A DNA stretch of 49,371 bases, taken from positions 1 to 49,371 of the forward strand of contig CAMHMZ010000017.1 in NCBI GenBank assembly GCA_946186375.1, read 5' to 3'. Shown one piece after another: positions 15,201-23,625 of this stretch (the first letter of the stretch is position 1; the number at the start of each line of letters is the position of its first letter). The stretch is from an uncultured Clostridia bacterium (lineage in GTDB: Bacteria > Bacillota > Clostridia > Oscillospirales > Oscillospiraceae). The translations under genes were made by a program, and so were the position numbers. Under the pieces are notes generated by a model that saw only the letters and a program-made list of their open reading frames with translations, was not told the DNA's origin and searched no databases.

Positions 15201-18200
15201 GCAGCGAGCGTCACGCGTGCCTCAAGCGAGTCGTCCCCGGAGGCGTAGTGTGCCGCGTCCTCGCCGAGCTCCCAGAAGGAGCAGCGCGCGGGCAGCAGCG
15301 CCCGGCCGTTGAGAAAGAGTCCCGGACTCTCCCGGTAGATCAGCACCTCGCCCAGGCTGGCGCGGCTCTCGCCCCGCGAGCTCAGATAGAGCGACCAGGC
15401 GCCGTTGGAGAGGAGCGCCGCGCCCCGGTCGTCTTCGCCTCCGCGGAGAGACCAGCGAGCGGCCTCGGGCCGCTGCGGCTTTTCCCGGGAAACGTCGCGC
15501 CGGGTGACAACAGCGCTCTCCTCCGGAAGCTCCTCCTGCAGCAGCAGCTCATAGGCCGCCATGGCGGGCTCTCTCATGAAGCGCCGCCGGATGCTGCCGT
15601 CACAGAGAGCGTTGGCCGCGGCCAGGAGGCTCATGCCGGCGTGGTGCGCCATCACGCATTTCACGCGCTCGCCCGTGCCGCTCCGGCAGCGGCCGGGCGT
15701 GAGATCCAGGGCCTCATAGAAGCCAAAGCTGCCGAGCATGCCGCTTTGCTCGAAGCGCCGGAGGTCGCGCACGGCCTCAGAAGCGTTCACGCTCAGCGCC
15801 AGAAAGGCCGCATAGGGCGCGAAGACGCGCTCCTCTCCCTGCTCCCGCCGCAGCGCGAGCGCCGGGCAGCCGTGGGCCTTGTAGCGGTAATTGAGGCGGC
15901 TGTCGAGCGAAAAATAAGCGCTCTCCGAGACGCCCCAGGGCTTTCCCGGCTCCGCCATGCGGCGCTGGGCATAGAGACAGAAGCGGCTGCTCTCGTCCAG
16001 GAGACTCCCCGGCTGGGGCGGCAGAAAGAGCTCGGGCATCAGATATTCAAACATCGTCCCGCTCCAGCTCGCCAGGCCCCGGCAGCCCTGAAACTGCAGC
16101 TGCGCGCGGCTCAGCCGCCGCCAGTGACGCAAGGGCACGTCTCCTCGCGCAATCGCGAGATAGCTTGTCAGCCGCTCCTCGCTCGCAAGCAGATCGTACC
16201 AGCCGCCGATCCCGCGGCCCTTTGCGGCGCCAAAGGAGATATAGAAGAGCCCCCGCGTCCGGTCGTAGAGCGGCGCAAAGTCCATGGCGGCGCAGAGCGC
16301 GTCGAAGCGCGCGGCAAGGGCCGCGTCCCCCTGCTCTGCGGCAAAACGAGAGGCGACCGTGAGCCCGGCGCAGAGATTGCCGCTGTCCACGGTGGAGACG
16401 CTCGCCGGGTGCAGCGGCAAAAGCGTGCGGGTATCGTACCAGTTGTAAAAGTGTCCCCGGCAGCGCGGCAGGCGCTCGAGCGTGCCGCACAGCCGCGTGA
16501 GATAGCCGAGCGCTTCTTCGGCGGAGATGAGCTCCAGATCGAAGGCCGCCGCAGCCGAGGCCGCCGCGAGGCCCGCGTTCGTCGGGGAGACGCGGTGCGC
16601 CGGGCCGACGGGCGGCTCCAGCTGCACGTTGTCGGGCGGGAGAAAGTGCTCGCGCTCGGTGGAAAACTCCGCAAAATAGCGCCAGGTCTCGGCCGCACGC
16701 TCTCGCAGATAATCGGCGTCGGCGCGGCTGAGGCGGTTTTCACGCTGCGCCGGGAGGCTGAGCGCCCAGGCTGCCAGCGGTGCGAGCAGCCACAGAAGGC
16801 CTGCGGCCTTCCCGACAACAAGCGGCGCAAACAGCAGACAGACAAGTCCCGTCAGCAGCGCGCTCCACAGAGCGCGCAGCCAGACAAAAGCGCCGCGATC
16901 GCCCCGCTCGCTCTGCGCGGCTGTCTCCCATTCGAGGAGCTTTTTTCCGCTCACGGCCATCCGCCAGAGCGCCGTCCCTGCTGCCGAGAGGGACACCCAG
17001 GCCTCCCAGGGCAGCAGCCACAGCCGCACGAGGCTTCTCAGCAGCGCGCCGCCCACGCCGCCCAGAAGCAGCGTGAAGCGCCGCGGCGGCAGCGAGCCCG
17101 GTCTTGCCCGCAGCCGGTGAAAAAGACCGGGCAGCAGGGGCGAGCAGAGCGTCAGAAGCGCGAAGAGCGCCGCAGCGGCAAAGGCGCGGCCCGGCAGCAG
17201 GAGAAAGGCCAGCAGCGAGGCGAGCAGCGCGATCGGCAGCAGGCTCCGGCGCAGCGAGTCGAAAAGCCGCCAGCGCTCGATCGCGGGCAGGCCGCGCCCG
17301 CGCCGGAAGAGCCAGGGCGCGTTTTGCCAGTCGCCGCGGATCCAGCGGTGCTGCCGCTTGTAACAGGAAAGGGGCGAGGCCGGAAAGGCGTCGGCAAATT
17401 CCGCGTCCCCCAGCAGCGCCCCGCGCAAGAAAGCGCCTTCGAGAGCATCGTGCGACAGCACGCGCCCGGCGGGGAAGTCCCCGGTGCAGCACAGCAGCGC
17501 CCGCGCGTCGAGGATGCCCTTGCCCGCGAAGCCGCCGCTGTCAAAGGCGTTCATATAGGCCTCTCCGCACAGAGAACCATAAGGGTCGCTCCCGCCGGGT
17601 CCGGCGTAGAGCCGCGCGAAGTCCGTTTCCGACGCCGAGCGGAGCGACGCGCGCAGGCGCGGCTGGATGACGGCGTGGCCGCGCGTGACAAGGCCGCGCT
17701 TTTCGTCGAGCTGCGGGGTGTTGAGCGGGTGCAGCATGGCGGCGATGAGCGCCGTGAGCGAGCCGGGATAGGGCAGTGTGTCGCTGTCAAGCGTGAGGAT
17801 ATACCGCGCGCCCACGAGAGCGTCCCGCTCGCCCTCCACCGAGAGCTTCGAGGGCTCGTCGCACAAAAGCTTTGCCAGCTCCAGCAGCGCCCCGCGCTTG
17901 CGCTCCGGGGCGCTCCAGCGCTCGCCGTCGAAAGCGCGCGCACGGGTGAAGAGATAAAAGCCGCCGCCGTAACGCCGGTTGAGCTTTCGGATCGCCGTGC
18001 GCGCGCCCTGCAGCAGCGCCTCGTCCCGCTCCGTCTCCGCCGCGTCGGCCGCGGGGAGATCGGCCAGCAGAGCGTAGCTCAGCGCCGCTCCCGCGCTCCG
18101 GTGCGCCAGGCGCAGCTGCTCGAGCTTTTCACACCACCGGGCGCCGCTCTCTTCCTCCGTCAGCAGCACGGACAAAACACACACCGTACGCCCGGCCGCC

Positions 18201-19213
18201 GGCACGCCTTTTTCCAGATCCATGCGCGGCAGCCTGCGCGGCGGGAAGAAGCGCAGCAGCAGCGCGTCGAGCAGCGTTTTTATAAGCTCCGAGACCGGCA
18301 GCGCCAGCAGGAGCCCCGCCGCCGCGGAGCGCAGCAGAAAACCGCCGAGCAGGCTGAGCGAGAGCGTCAACAGAACATTGGCCGCGATATAGAGCCCAAC
18401 GCCGGGGCGCTCGTCCCGCGGAAAGAGCAGAAAGCCCAGGTGCACGCCCTGCTCGTCGGCCTGTCGAACCAGACGCCGGGCGCAGAGATGCTCCTCGATG
18501 CCGCTGCGGCGGGCGAGCTTCTCCAGACGCTCCAGATACGATCGCCGCGTCTCGCGGTCCATGGCGGCGTAGACGCCCGCGCGCTCCGCGGCGAGCACCG
18601 CGCCGGTCCTGTCCGCCTCATCCAGCAGCGTCTCCATGTCCAGAGAGCCCAGCAGGCGCAGCGTCGTAAAGAGCGCTTCAAAGGCCTCGGCGTGCGCAGT
18701 CGTGTCGGCAGCGTAAGGGAGAGAGCGGCAGACCTCCGCCAGAAGGGCGAGCGCCGCGGCGCGCAGAGCGGCCGGAAAGAGCCGCAGCTCCTTCTGCCGC
18801 AGTACGGTCACGCTTTGAAAGCCCTCCAGATAGACCCGGCAGCGCTCAGCACTCAGCGAGCCGTGCCCGGCGTTGAGCAGGGAGCGGGCGAGCGCGAGGA
18901 TCAGCGGCTCTTGGTTAACATAACGCAGCTCCCGCTCGCCGCGCAGCGCTGCGAGCGCCGCGCGCCCCTCCCGCGCGGCGAGATATCCGTTATCCAGCAG
19001 CCATTCGCAGGCCGCCGGCGGCGAGGGAAGAGCTCCGTAGCGGCGCTCCACGGCCTCGCGGCACTGCTTCACCGCCGCGAGATCCCGCCGCAGCGCGCTC
19101 ACTGTCCGGCCGGCCGGACCCTCGCGCTCGACGCGCAGCAGCTTCGCGGCCGCCGCGGCGAAGGCCGACAGCTTTTCGTCCTCGATATAAGGAGCGGAAT
19201 AAAGTGCTTCCAT
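12239..19213 (-). CDS. Cyclic beta-1,2-glucan synthase-like protein (NdvB/ChvB type)
   Basis: This 2324-residue protein has the parts of the NdvB family in order: an N-terminal helical region; membrane segments near 270-320; a GT84-type glycosyltransferase domain with TLDSDT (about 474), SHDALEG (about 586) and RWIRGDWQ (about 627); more membrane segments (about 655-820); a glucoamylase-like middle domain with GHFYNWYDT and VSTVDSGNL (about 920-945), the domain now linked to cyclisation; and a C-terminal GH94-type phosphorylase domain with GFRDQLQDA (about 1925) and AGDWNDGMD (about 2060). It should polymerise UDP-glucose into beta-1,2-glucan at the membrane. It is shorter than proteobacterial NdvB (about 2,800). 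The start has GGAGG 5 nt away. Monocistronic; no exporter (NdvA) is nearby. Confidence 0.85.
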   Translation of the reverse strand: MEALYSAPYIEDEKLSAFAAAAAKLLRVEREGPAGRTVSALRRDLAAVKQCREAVERRYGALPSPPAACEWLLDNGYLAAREGRAALAALRGERELRYVNQEPLILALARSLLNAGHGSLSAERCRVYLEGFQSVTVLRQKELRLFPAALRAAALALLAEVCRSLPYAADTTAHAEAFEALFTTLRLLGSLDMETLLDEADRTGAVLAAERAGVYAAMDRETRRSYLERLEKLARRSGIEEHLCARRLVRQADEQGVHLGFLLFPRDERPGVGLYIAANVLLTLSLSLLGGFLLRSAAAGLLLALPVSELIKTLLDALLLRFFPPRRLPRMDLEKGVPAAGRTVCVLSVLLTEEESGARWCEKLEQLRLAHRSAGAALSYALLADLPAADAAETERDEALLQGARTAIRKLNRRYGGGFYLFTRARAFDGERWSAPERKRGALLELAKLLCDEPSKLSVEGERDALVGARYILTLDSDTLPYPGSLTALIAAMLHPLNTPQLDEKRGLVTRGHAVIQPRLRASLRSASETDFARLYAGPGGSDPYGSLCGEAYMNAFDSGGFAGKGILDARALLCCTGDFPAGRVLSHDALEGAFLRGALLGDAEFADAFPASPLSCYKRQHRWIRGDWQNAPWLFRRGRGLPAIERWRLFDSLRRSLLPIALLASLLAFLLLPGRAFAAAALFALLTLCSPLLPGLFHRLRARPGSLPPRRFTLLLGGVGGALLRSLVRLWLLPWEAWVSLSAAGTALWRMAVSGKKLLEWETAAQSERGDRGAFVWLRALWSALLTGLVCLLFAPLVVGKAAGLLWLLAPLAAWALSLPAQRENRLSRADADYLRERAAETWRYFAEFSTEREHFLPPDNVQLEPPVGPAHRVSPTNAGLAAASAAAAFDLELISAEEALGYLTRLCGTLERLPRCRGHFYNWYDTRTLLPLHPASVSTVDSGNLCAGLTVASRFAAEQGDAALAARFDALCAAMDFAPLYDRTRGLFYISFGAAKGRGIGGWYDLLASEERLTSYLAIARGDVPLRHWRRLSRAQLQFQGCRGLASWSGTMFEYLMPELFLPPQPGSLLDESSRFCLYAQRRMAEPGKPWGVSESAYFSLDSRLNYRYKAHGCPALALRREQGEERVFAPYAAFLALSVNASEAVRDLRRFEQSGMLGSFGFYEALDLTPGRCRSGTGERVKCVMAHHAGMSLLAAANALCDGSIRRRFMREPAMAAYELLLQEELPEESAVVTRRDVSREKPQRPEAARWSLRGGEDDRGAALLSNGAWSLYLSSRGESRASLGEVLIYRESPGLFLNGRALLPARCSFWELGEDAAHYASGDDSLEARVTLAAGAGDSGETRSVRLVSPQDTRAELIFSLQPVLAREEDYQSHPAFWRLGLHAEERGDLLLLRRLPRGKMQELFLAFGCDRRVRWSADRNGALGYLSRPFVTARLSLRLTAGETSQVRFALCAAAEAEEALAGVRRLLRSGEGERGSMLSAAATLLGLSAGEIGRAMALLPALHAPRLVEAAPRRELWRWGISGELPILCCEGEAVESEKLLSGWLLLKALGLESDLVYLTDELADYRQPLRQRVTRLLSRHGLEALLGVRGGVHFAPREAAAVLESRSAWMPGRESKRRPALPAPPPGAPRRVGQALRYRFVGRAFEFEAGDALPSRPWQQVLTNGSLSYLATDCGSGNLWLENARELPLDAPPALPEDTAGAEALWAETGSGRVSLFAANDGRFCRVSYAPGLAVWEKKLEGGRRVKTSAYIARDLNVRVLLIEGAEGLRLGWRMALQLSSTDGSAVRCAREGDTLRAENPESALPELVFRAGVSCEALLQHDFVPAGFLFRLTAQHLTVLCCGCCGAEELQRLCRVNTALSELGAAVRRWTALTDRLEVFTGHSAIDHFLCGWGVYQTVACRLYARGSLYQRGGAYGFRDQLQDAVNLLLLDPSFAKAQIERCCRHQYVEGDVMHWWHECPSGDRGLRSRCSDDLIWLSWALCEYFEATGDRDFCLKELPYITSPPLAGDERDRYETAQPSEAAASVLDHARAALERCVSRGFGPHGLPRMLAGDWNDGMDEAGGESVWLGWFFSSCALRFAALLEALDRPGAERFRALSRTVGEAAEQSFLPEGWYARGYWPDGTVLGGEERLDSLAQSFAALSPFADPAHAASALDKALSRLVDREHGLVRLFDPPYRADERSPGYLVSYGEGWRENGGQYTHGAVWLALACFRLGREKEALALMELLLPEEKDPARYGGEPYVLAADVSAAPDHEGEAGWTWYTGSAGWAFRVLTQEYLGLHRRGGNLEVSPSPALPPESRVRLDGKPLLPAP

Positions 19214-19229
19214 GGTCTCCTCCTGATGT

Positions 19230-19242
19230 ACAGAGTCTCTGT
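19230..19242. promoter_or_regulatory. Small palindrome upstream of the glucan synthase gene
   Basis: ACAGAG-T-CTCTGT is a perfect 6-bp inverted repeat 17 nt before the glucan synthase start codon and close to its ribosome site. It could be an operator or leader hairpin; no clear -10/-35 pair is seen for this gene. Confidence 0.3.
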
Positions 19243-19298
19243 CAGTTTTCCCCGCCGCTGGCAGAACTATGCAGCCGTATGAGCGCCGAACATCGGTC

Positions 19299-19327
19299 TG
19301 GACAAATCAAACATACTTCCCTATAAT
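19299..19327 (+). promoter_or_regulatory. Sigma-A promoter of the LRR operon
   Basis: TGGACA (19299-19304), a 17-nt spacer and a perfect TATAAT (19322-19327). Transcription would start near 19334, about 50 nt before the LRR gene. Confidence 0.75.
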
Positions 19328-19385
19328 ATAAGAAAAAAGAAATGCCGCGGACCGGACCCGCGGCGTCAACAGGGGGGAAGAAGCC

Positions 19386-21206
19386 ATGAAAACCGGCCTG
19401 AAACGCGCCTTGTGTCTATGCCTGGCGCTGCTGCTGAGTCTGACGCTGCTGCCTGCGGCCTTTGCCGAGCAAAAAGGTGAGGCGAGCCTTGCGATCAATG
19501 CGCTCCATTTTCCGGACGAGGGCCTGCGCGGCTGTGTGGCGCGGCGCTGCGACGCCAACGGAGACGGCCTGCTGAGCCGCTTGGAGCTGGGCAATATCAC
19601 GAGCCTTGACTGCTCTGCCAGCGGCGTCCGCTCGCTGGAGGGGATCGAGCTGCTGACCTCGCTCAAGAAGCTCAACTGCAGCGATAACCCCCTCGGCACG
19701 CTCTCGCTCAACGGCGACAGCGAGCTGCAGAGCCTCGACTGCTCCAACAGCGGCCTGACCTCCCTTGATCTGAGCGGCTGCACCGCGCTCGAGGAGCTCA
19801 ACTGCTCATCAAACGAGCTGAGGAGCCTGGATCTGAGCGACTGCGGCGCGCTCAAGACGCTCTACTGTCACTTCAACGAGCTCAGCTCGCTCTCTCTCAC
19901 GAAGAACAGGCAGCTGCGCACGCTCTGCTGCGACCTCAATCCCATTGCCTCTCTGTCCCTCAAAAACAACCCGAAGCTGCAGGAGCTCTCCTGCGCCAAC
20001 ACAAGGGTCAAAACGCTGAGCCTGAGCAAAAACACGGCGCTGAAGATCCTCACCTGCTACTCGGCGCTTTTGACAGAGCTCTCCCTTGAGAACAACCCGA
20101 AGCTGCAGGAGCTCAACTGCTGGTCGAACTCTCTGACGGAGCTGGATCTCACGAAGAACACCGCGCTCAAGGAGCTCTGGTGCGATAATAACAGGCTGAC
20201 GAAGCTCCTGGTGAAAAGCCCGGCGCTGAAAAAGCTCCATTGTTCCGACAATCGCCTCAGCGCGCTGGATCTCACGCAGAGCGACAAGCTCAACGAGCTC
20301 GACTGCAGCGGCAACCAGCTCAAAAAGCTCCGTGTGCACGCCGACGCGCCGCTGAAGAGGCTGAAGACCGACAAGGGCGTCGAAACTGTCCGGATCAGCC
20401 GGCCGCCCATCGCGCCGCAGCTGACGGGCAGCCTGAACGCGCAGGGCAAGCCCGTGCTGAGCTGGGGACGGGTCTCCGGCGCGGCGAGCTATCAGATCTA
20501 CCGCTCGGCCACCGGCAAGGCGGGCAGCTTCAAGCGCATTGCCACCGTGACGGACACGAGCTACACGGCCGCCAAGGCCGGGCTCGGCGTGACCTGGGTT
20601 TATAAGGTGCGGGGCGTGACGGCGACGGACGTCAAGGGCAAGTTCAGCGCCGCCGTGAAGCTCAGCGCCGCGATCCCCGCGCCGAAGCTGAGGGGAGATC
20701 TGAACGGCGACGGCAAACCGGTGCTCAGCTGGAAGGCCGTCCCGGGTGCGGAAAAGTATGAGCTGTACCGTTCGGCCACCGGCAAGGCGGGCAGCTTCAA
20801 GCGCCTCGCCACTGTGACAGGCACGGACTATACGAGTAAAAAGGCCGAGCCCGGCTCGACCTGGTACTATAAGCTGCGCGGCGTGTCGGGCGAGGTCAAG
20901 GGCGCCTTCAGCGAGATCGTGGAGCTCACGGCGGAGCTCCCGGCGCCGACGCTGAGCGGCAGCCTGAACGCGAAGGGCAAACCGACGCTGCGCTGGGACG
21001 CGGTCCCCGGCGCCGAAAGCTATCAGATCTATCGCTCCGCGACGGGCGAAGCCGGCAGCTTTGGCCGCGTCGCCACCGTGACAGACACGAGCTACACCGA
21101 CACGAAGGCCGGGGCCGGAGAAAAATGGACCTACAAGGTCCGCGCACTGACCGCCCTCGGCGACCAGGGGCCCTTCAGCGCCCTGGTCCGGCTCACGGCG
21201 AAATGA
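19386..21206 (+). CDS. Secreted leucine-rich repeat protein with three FN3-like domains
   Basis: The 606-residue product has a signal peptide (residues 1-27, cleaved after FAE or AFA). An EF-hand-like loop follows (DANGDGLLSRLEL, about 56-68). Some twelve leucine-rich repeats (about 75-325) carry a regular cysteine, as in LxxLNCSxNxLxxLDLS. Three repeated fibronectin-III-like domains follow (about 340-425, 430-515, 517-606), each with YRSATGxAGSFxR. I see no sortase motif, SLH domain or C-terminal membrane segment, so it is either released or held by other means. Such proteins in gut clostridia are thought to bind surfaces or other proteins; no enzyme domain is present. RBS GGGGGAAG. First gene of an operon with the sulfoxide reductase and esterase. 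Confidence 0.85.
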   Translation: MKTGLKRALCLCLALLLSLTLLPAAFAEQKGEASLAINALHFPDEGLRGCVARRCDANGDGLLSRLELGNITSLDCSASGVRSLEGIELLTSLKKLNCSDNPLGTLSLNGDSELQSLDCSNSGLTSLDLSGCTALEELNCSSNELRSLDLSDCGALKTLYCHFNELSSLSLTKNRQLRTLCCDLNPIASLSLKNNPKLQELSCANTRVKTLSLSKNTALKILTCYSALLTELSLENNPKLQELNCWSNSLTELDLTKNTALKELWCDNNRLTKLLVKSPALKKLHCSDNRLSALDLTQSDKLNELDCSGNQLKKLRVHADAPLKRLKTDKGVETVRISRPPIAPQLTGSLNAQGKPVLSWGRVSGAASYQIYRSATGKAGSFKRIATVTDTSYTAAKAGLGVTWVYKVRGVTATDVKGKFSAAVKLSAAIPAPKLRGDLNGDGKPVLSWKAVPGAEKYELYRSATGKAGSFKRLATVTGTDYTSKKAEPGSTWYYKLRGVSGEVKGAFSEIVELTAELPAPTLSGSLNAKGKPTLRWDAVPGAESYQIYRSATGEAGSFGRVATVTDTSYTDTKAGAGEKWTYKVRALTALGDQGPFSALVRLTAK

Positions 21207-21223
21207 CGGAAAGGACGGAGAAT

Positions 21224-21685
21224 ATGACGGATTATACGCTCTTGTGCGAGCAGCTGCGCTCGCTCGCGGAGGAGGAGCGGCACTGGCTGCCGCTTCTGAG
21301 TAACGCCTCGGCGCTTTTATATGAGGCGCTGGAGGAAGTCAACTGGGCGGGCTTTTATCTGATGCGCGGCGGCGCGCTGCTGCTCGGCCCCTTCCAGGGC
21401 AAGACCGCCTGCATCCATATCCCGCTCGGCCGCGGCGTCTGCGGCACGGCCGCGCAGGCGGATGAGGCCCAGCTCGTGCCGGACGTGCACGCCTTCCCGG
21501 GCCATATCGCCTGCGACAGCGCCTCCGCCTCCGAGATCGTCGTCCCGCTGCATACTGGCGGGCGCGTCGTCGGCGTCCTCGACATCGACAGCCCGCGCCC
21601 GGCGCGCTTTACCGAGGAGGATCGGGCGGGGCTCGAGCGCTTCGCGCGGCTCCTGGAGGAGCTTGCGGAATGGAGGGAAGTATGA
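21224..21685 (+). CDS. msrC: GAF-type free methionine-(R)-sulfoxide reductase
   Basis: This 153-residue GAF protein has the full fRMsr signature: NWAGFYL, GKTACIHIPLGRGVCGTA with two cysteines, DVHAFPGHIACD with the third, and SEIVVPL. These are the resolving and catalytic cysteines that reduce free Met-R-sulfoxide with thioredoxin. The start at 21224 follows GGACGGAG; an ATG at 21203 overlapping the LRR stop is in frame but lacks a ribosome site. It ends in an ATGA overlap with the esterase gene, so the three genes are cotranscribed. Confidence 0.92.
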   Translation: MTDYTLLCEQLRSLAEEERHWLPLLSNASALLYEALEEVNWAGFYLMRGGALLLGPFQGKTACIHIPLGRGVCGTAAQADEAQLVPDVHAFPGHIACDSASASEIVVPLHTGGRVVGVLDIDSPRPARFTEEDRAGLERFARLLEELAEWREV

Positions 21686-23454
21686 GGATGAAAGCCGGCT
21701 TCTATATCGCGCTGGCGGTCGTAGCGCTGCTGTTCGCGGCGCTGCTGGTGCTCTCGGGCAATACGATCTGGGGCTGGCTGCTCGCGCTCTCGCTCCTGGC
21801 GGCCTTCGTCTGGCTCTACGGAAAGGTCTCGAACAGAGGGCTGCGCTTTGCCTGCTGGCTGCTTCTTTTCCTCCTTCTGGGGCTGACTCTGAAGCTCACG
21901 GAGGCGCCGGTGCGCCCCATCCCGGCCGTCTCCGGCAAAAACCCCGTCGTGACGGACGTCGTGCGCGTGGCGCAGGGCGAGCTGACGGGCGTCTACAACG
22001 AGGACAAGAGCGTGGCCGTCTATGCGGGCATCCCCTATGCCAGGCCCCCGGTGGGCGAGCTTCGCTGGGTCGAGCCGCAGGAGCCTGAGGCCTGGGAGGG
22101 CGTGCGCGCCTGCGACACCTTCGCGCCCATGTCCATGCAGAAGCGAAACGCCCCCATCGTCGACTCGATCGCGACGATCGTGGCCTATCACAATTTCCGC
22201 TACGACCCGCTGCACAGCTCCCGCGAGCCCATGAGCGAGGATTCGCTCTATCTGAATATCTGGAAGGGGACGGACGCACCGGAGAAGGCGCCGGTCATCT
22301 TCTTTATCCACGGCGGATCGCTGATGACCGGGCAGAGCAGCTACGGCGAATATAACGGCGAGTCGCTTGCCAAGCAGGGCGTCATCTTCGTCAACTTCGC
22401 CTACCGGCTCAACATCTTCGGCTACTACGCCTCGGAGGAGCTGGCCGCGGCCTCACCCAACGGCACCACCGGCAACTACGGCCTTCTCGACCAGATCGCG
22501 GCGCTGCGCTGGGTGCACGAGAATATCGCGGCCTTCGGAGGCGACCCGGACAACATCACCATCGCGGGCGAGTCGGCGGGCGCCTCGAGCGTGAACGCCC
22601 TGTGCGTCTCGCCTCTGGCCAAAGGACTCTTCCGCCGCGCCATCGCCGAGAGCAGCGGCATCACCGCCGTCCGCCCCTATCACAGCTTTCGCGACTATGA
22701 GGAGGCACTGCACATGGGGCGGGAGGTGCTGACCGAGCAGGGGGCCGCGGACGTCGAGGCGCTGCGCGCCGTACCCGCGGAGAAGCTTGTGAACACCGGC
22801 TATTCCTATAACTCCATGACCGTGGACGGCTATGCCATCACCGAGCAGCCCTATTTGACCTATGAGAAGGGCGAGAACAACGAGGAGGCGCTTTTAAACG
22901 GCTTCAACGGCCACGAAGCCGATCTTTTCAACTTCTTCCTGCGCGTCAGCGCCGCAAGCTACGCCGACGAGCTCGAGGGCCTTTTCGGCGACCACACCGG
23001 CGAGGTGACGGCCCTCTACCCGGCCGAGACCGATCGGCAGGCCAGGGAAAACATCAACACGATCCTCAGCGCAGCCTGGTTCAGCTACAGCCACTATAAC
23101 TGGTCGCGCCTGCTCGCGGCGCAGGGCAAGCCTGTTTATGAATACTATTTCACCAAGACAAACGGCGGCCTCTCCGACAACCACGCCGGGGAGATGCCCT
23201 ACGCCTACGGCAATCTCCGCACCCAGCCCTATAACTATGAGCCGGACGACTGGACGCTCTCCGGAATCATGCAGCGCTACTGGGTGAACTTCGCCCGCAC
23301 GGGCGACCCCAACGGCGAGGGCCTGTCCCGCTGGCCGGACTTTTCCGAGGACGAGACGAAGGTGCTGAATTTCGATAGCGAGATAAAGCTCGTGGAGGAC
23401 CCCTTCCTCCCGCTCTACGCGATCATCGACGCGCGCCAGGCGGAGCTTAAATAG
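21682..23454 (+). CDS. Membrane-anchored type B carboxylesterase
   Basis: The 590-residue product has two or three N-terminal hydrophobic segments (about 3-25, 28-48, 55-70) that would tether it outside the membrane. A type B carboxylesterase/lipase domain follows: YAGIPYARPPVGELRW, the oxyanion HGG (about 208), the nucleophile serine in GESAGASS (about 297), a glutamate in GFNGHEAD (about 411) and a histidine in NHAGEMPYAYGN (about 500). It hydrolyses carboxylic esters; the natural substrate is unknown. The start at 21682 has GGAGG 5 nt upstream and overlaps the msrC stop as ATGA. The stop codon TAG runs directly into a TTTTCAG repeat tract. Confidence 0.88.
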   Translation: MRMKAGFYIALAVVALLFAALLVLSGNTIWGWLLALSLLAAFVWLYGKVSNRGLRFACWLLLFLLLGLTLKLTEAPVRPIPAVSGKNPVVTDVVRVAQGELTGVYNEDKSVAVYAGIPYARPPVGELRWVEPQEPEAWEGVRACDTFAPMSMQKRNAPIVDSIATIVAYHNFRYDPLHSSREPMSEDSLYLNIWKGTDAPEKAPVIFFIHGGSLMTGQSSYGEYNGESLAKQGVIFVNFAYRLNIFGYYASEELAAASPNGTTGNYGLLDQIAALRWVHENIAAFGGDPDNITIAGESAGASSVNALCVSPLAKGLFRRAIAESSGITAVRPYHSFRDYEEALHMGREVLTEQGAADVEALRAVPAEKLVNTGYSYNSMTVDGYAITEQPYLTYEKGENNEEALLNGFNGHEADLFNFFLRVSAASYADELEGLFGDHTGEVTALYPAETDRQARENINTILSAAWFSYSHYNWSRLLAAQGKPVYEYYFTKTNGGLSDNHAGEMPYAYGNLRTQPYNYEPDDWTLSGIMQRYWVNFARTGDPNGEGLSRWPDFSEDETKVLNFDSEIKLVEDPFLPLYAIIDARQAELK

Positions 23455-23499
23455 TTTTCAGTTTTTAGTTTTCAGTTTTTAGTTTTTCAGTTTTCAGTC
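23455..23499. repeat. TTTTCAG/TTTTTAG tandem tract after the esterase gene
   Basis: About six degenerate 7-8-nt units (TTTTCAG, TTTTTAG) begin at the base after the TAG stop. The same tract forms the outer ends of the composite elements at 66-327, 24451-24856 and 41604-41940, but here there is no core, only the terminator that follows. Confidence 0.75.
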
Positions 23500-23532
23500 A
23501 AAAGGCGGCTGCCGGATGGCAGCCGCCTTTTT
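23500..23532. terminator. Rho-independent terminator after the esterase gene
   Basis: A perfect 14-bp stem (AAAAGGCGGCTGCC, 23500-23513) has a GGAT loop and ends in CCGCCTTTTT. Confidence 0.92.
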
Positions 23533-23567
23533 ACATAAATAATTTAACGATAAACATTAAAAATTTA

Positions 23568-23596
23568 TTGACAAGAGATAAATTCTGCGCTATGCT
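23568..23596 (+). promoter_or_regulatory. Sigma-A promoter of the DUF2975/HTH pair
   Basis: TTGACA (23568-23573), a 17-nt spacer and TATGCT (23591-23596), about 20 nt upstream of an AAGGAGGA ribosome site. Confidence 0.75.
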
Positions 23597-23625
23597 GAGG
23601 CCAACAGGGAAAAGGAGGAAGGAAC

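Noticed and set aside
12575..19282. A 2235-codon open frame on the plus strand opposite the glucan synthase gene
   Set aside because: High G+C leaves few stop codons in the mirror frame. The minus-strand product has clear GT84 and GH94 motifs and a ribosome site; the plus-strand product is a compositional shadow rich in Arg, Ala, Glu and Gln with no family motif.
23455..23499. CRISPR-like or microsatellite array
   Set aside because: The units are 7-8 nt with no unique spacers, and the same tract forms the ends of dispersed elements elsewhere in the window.
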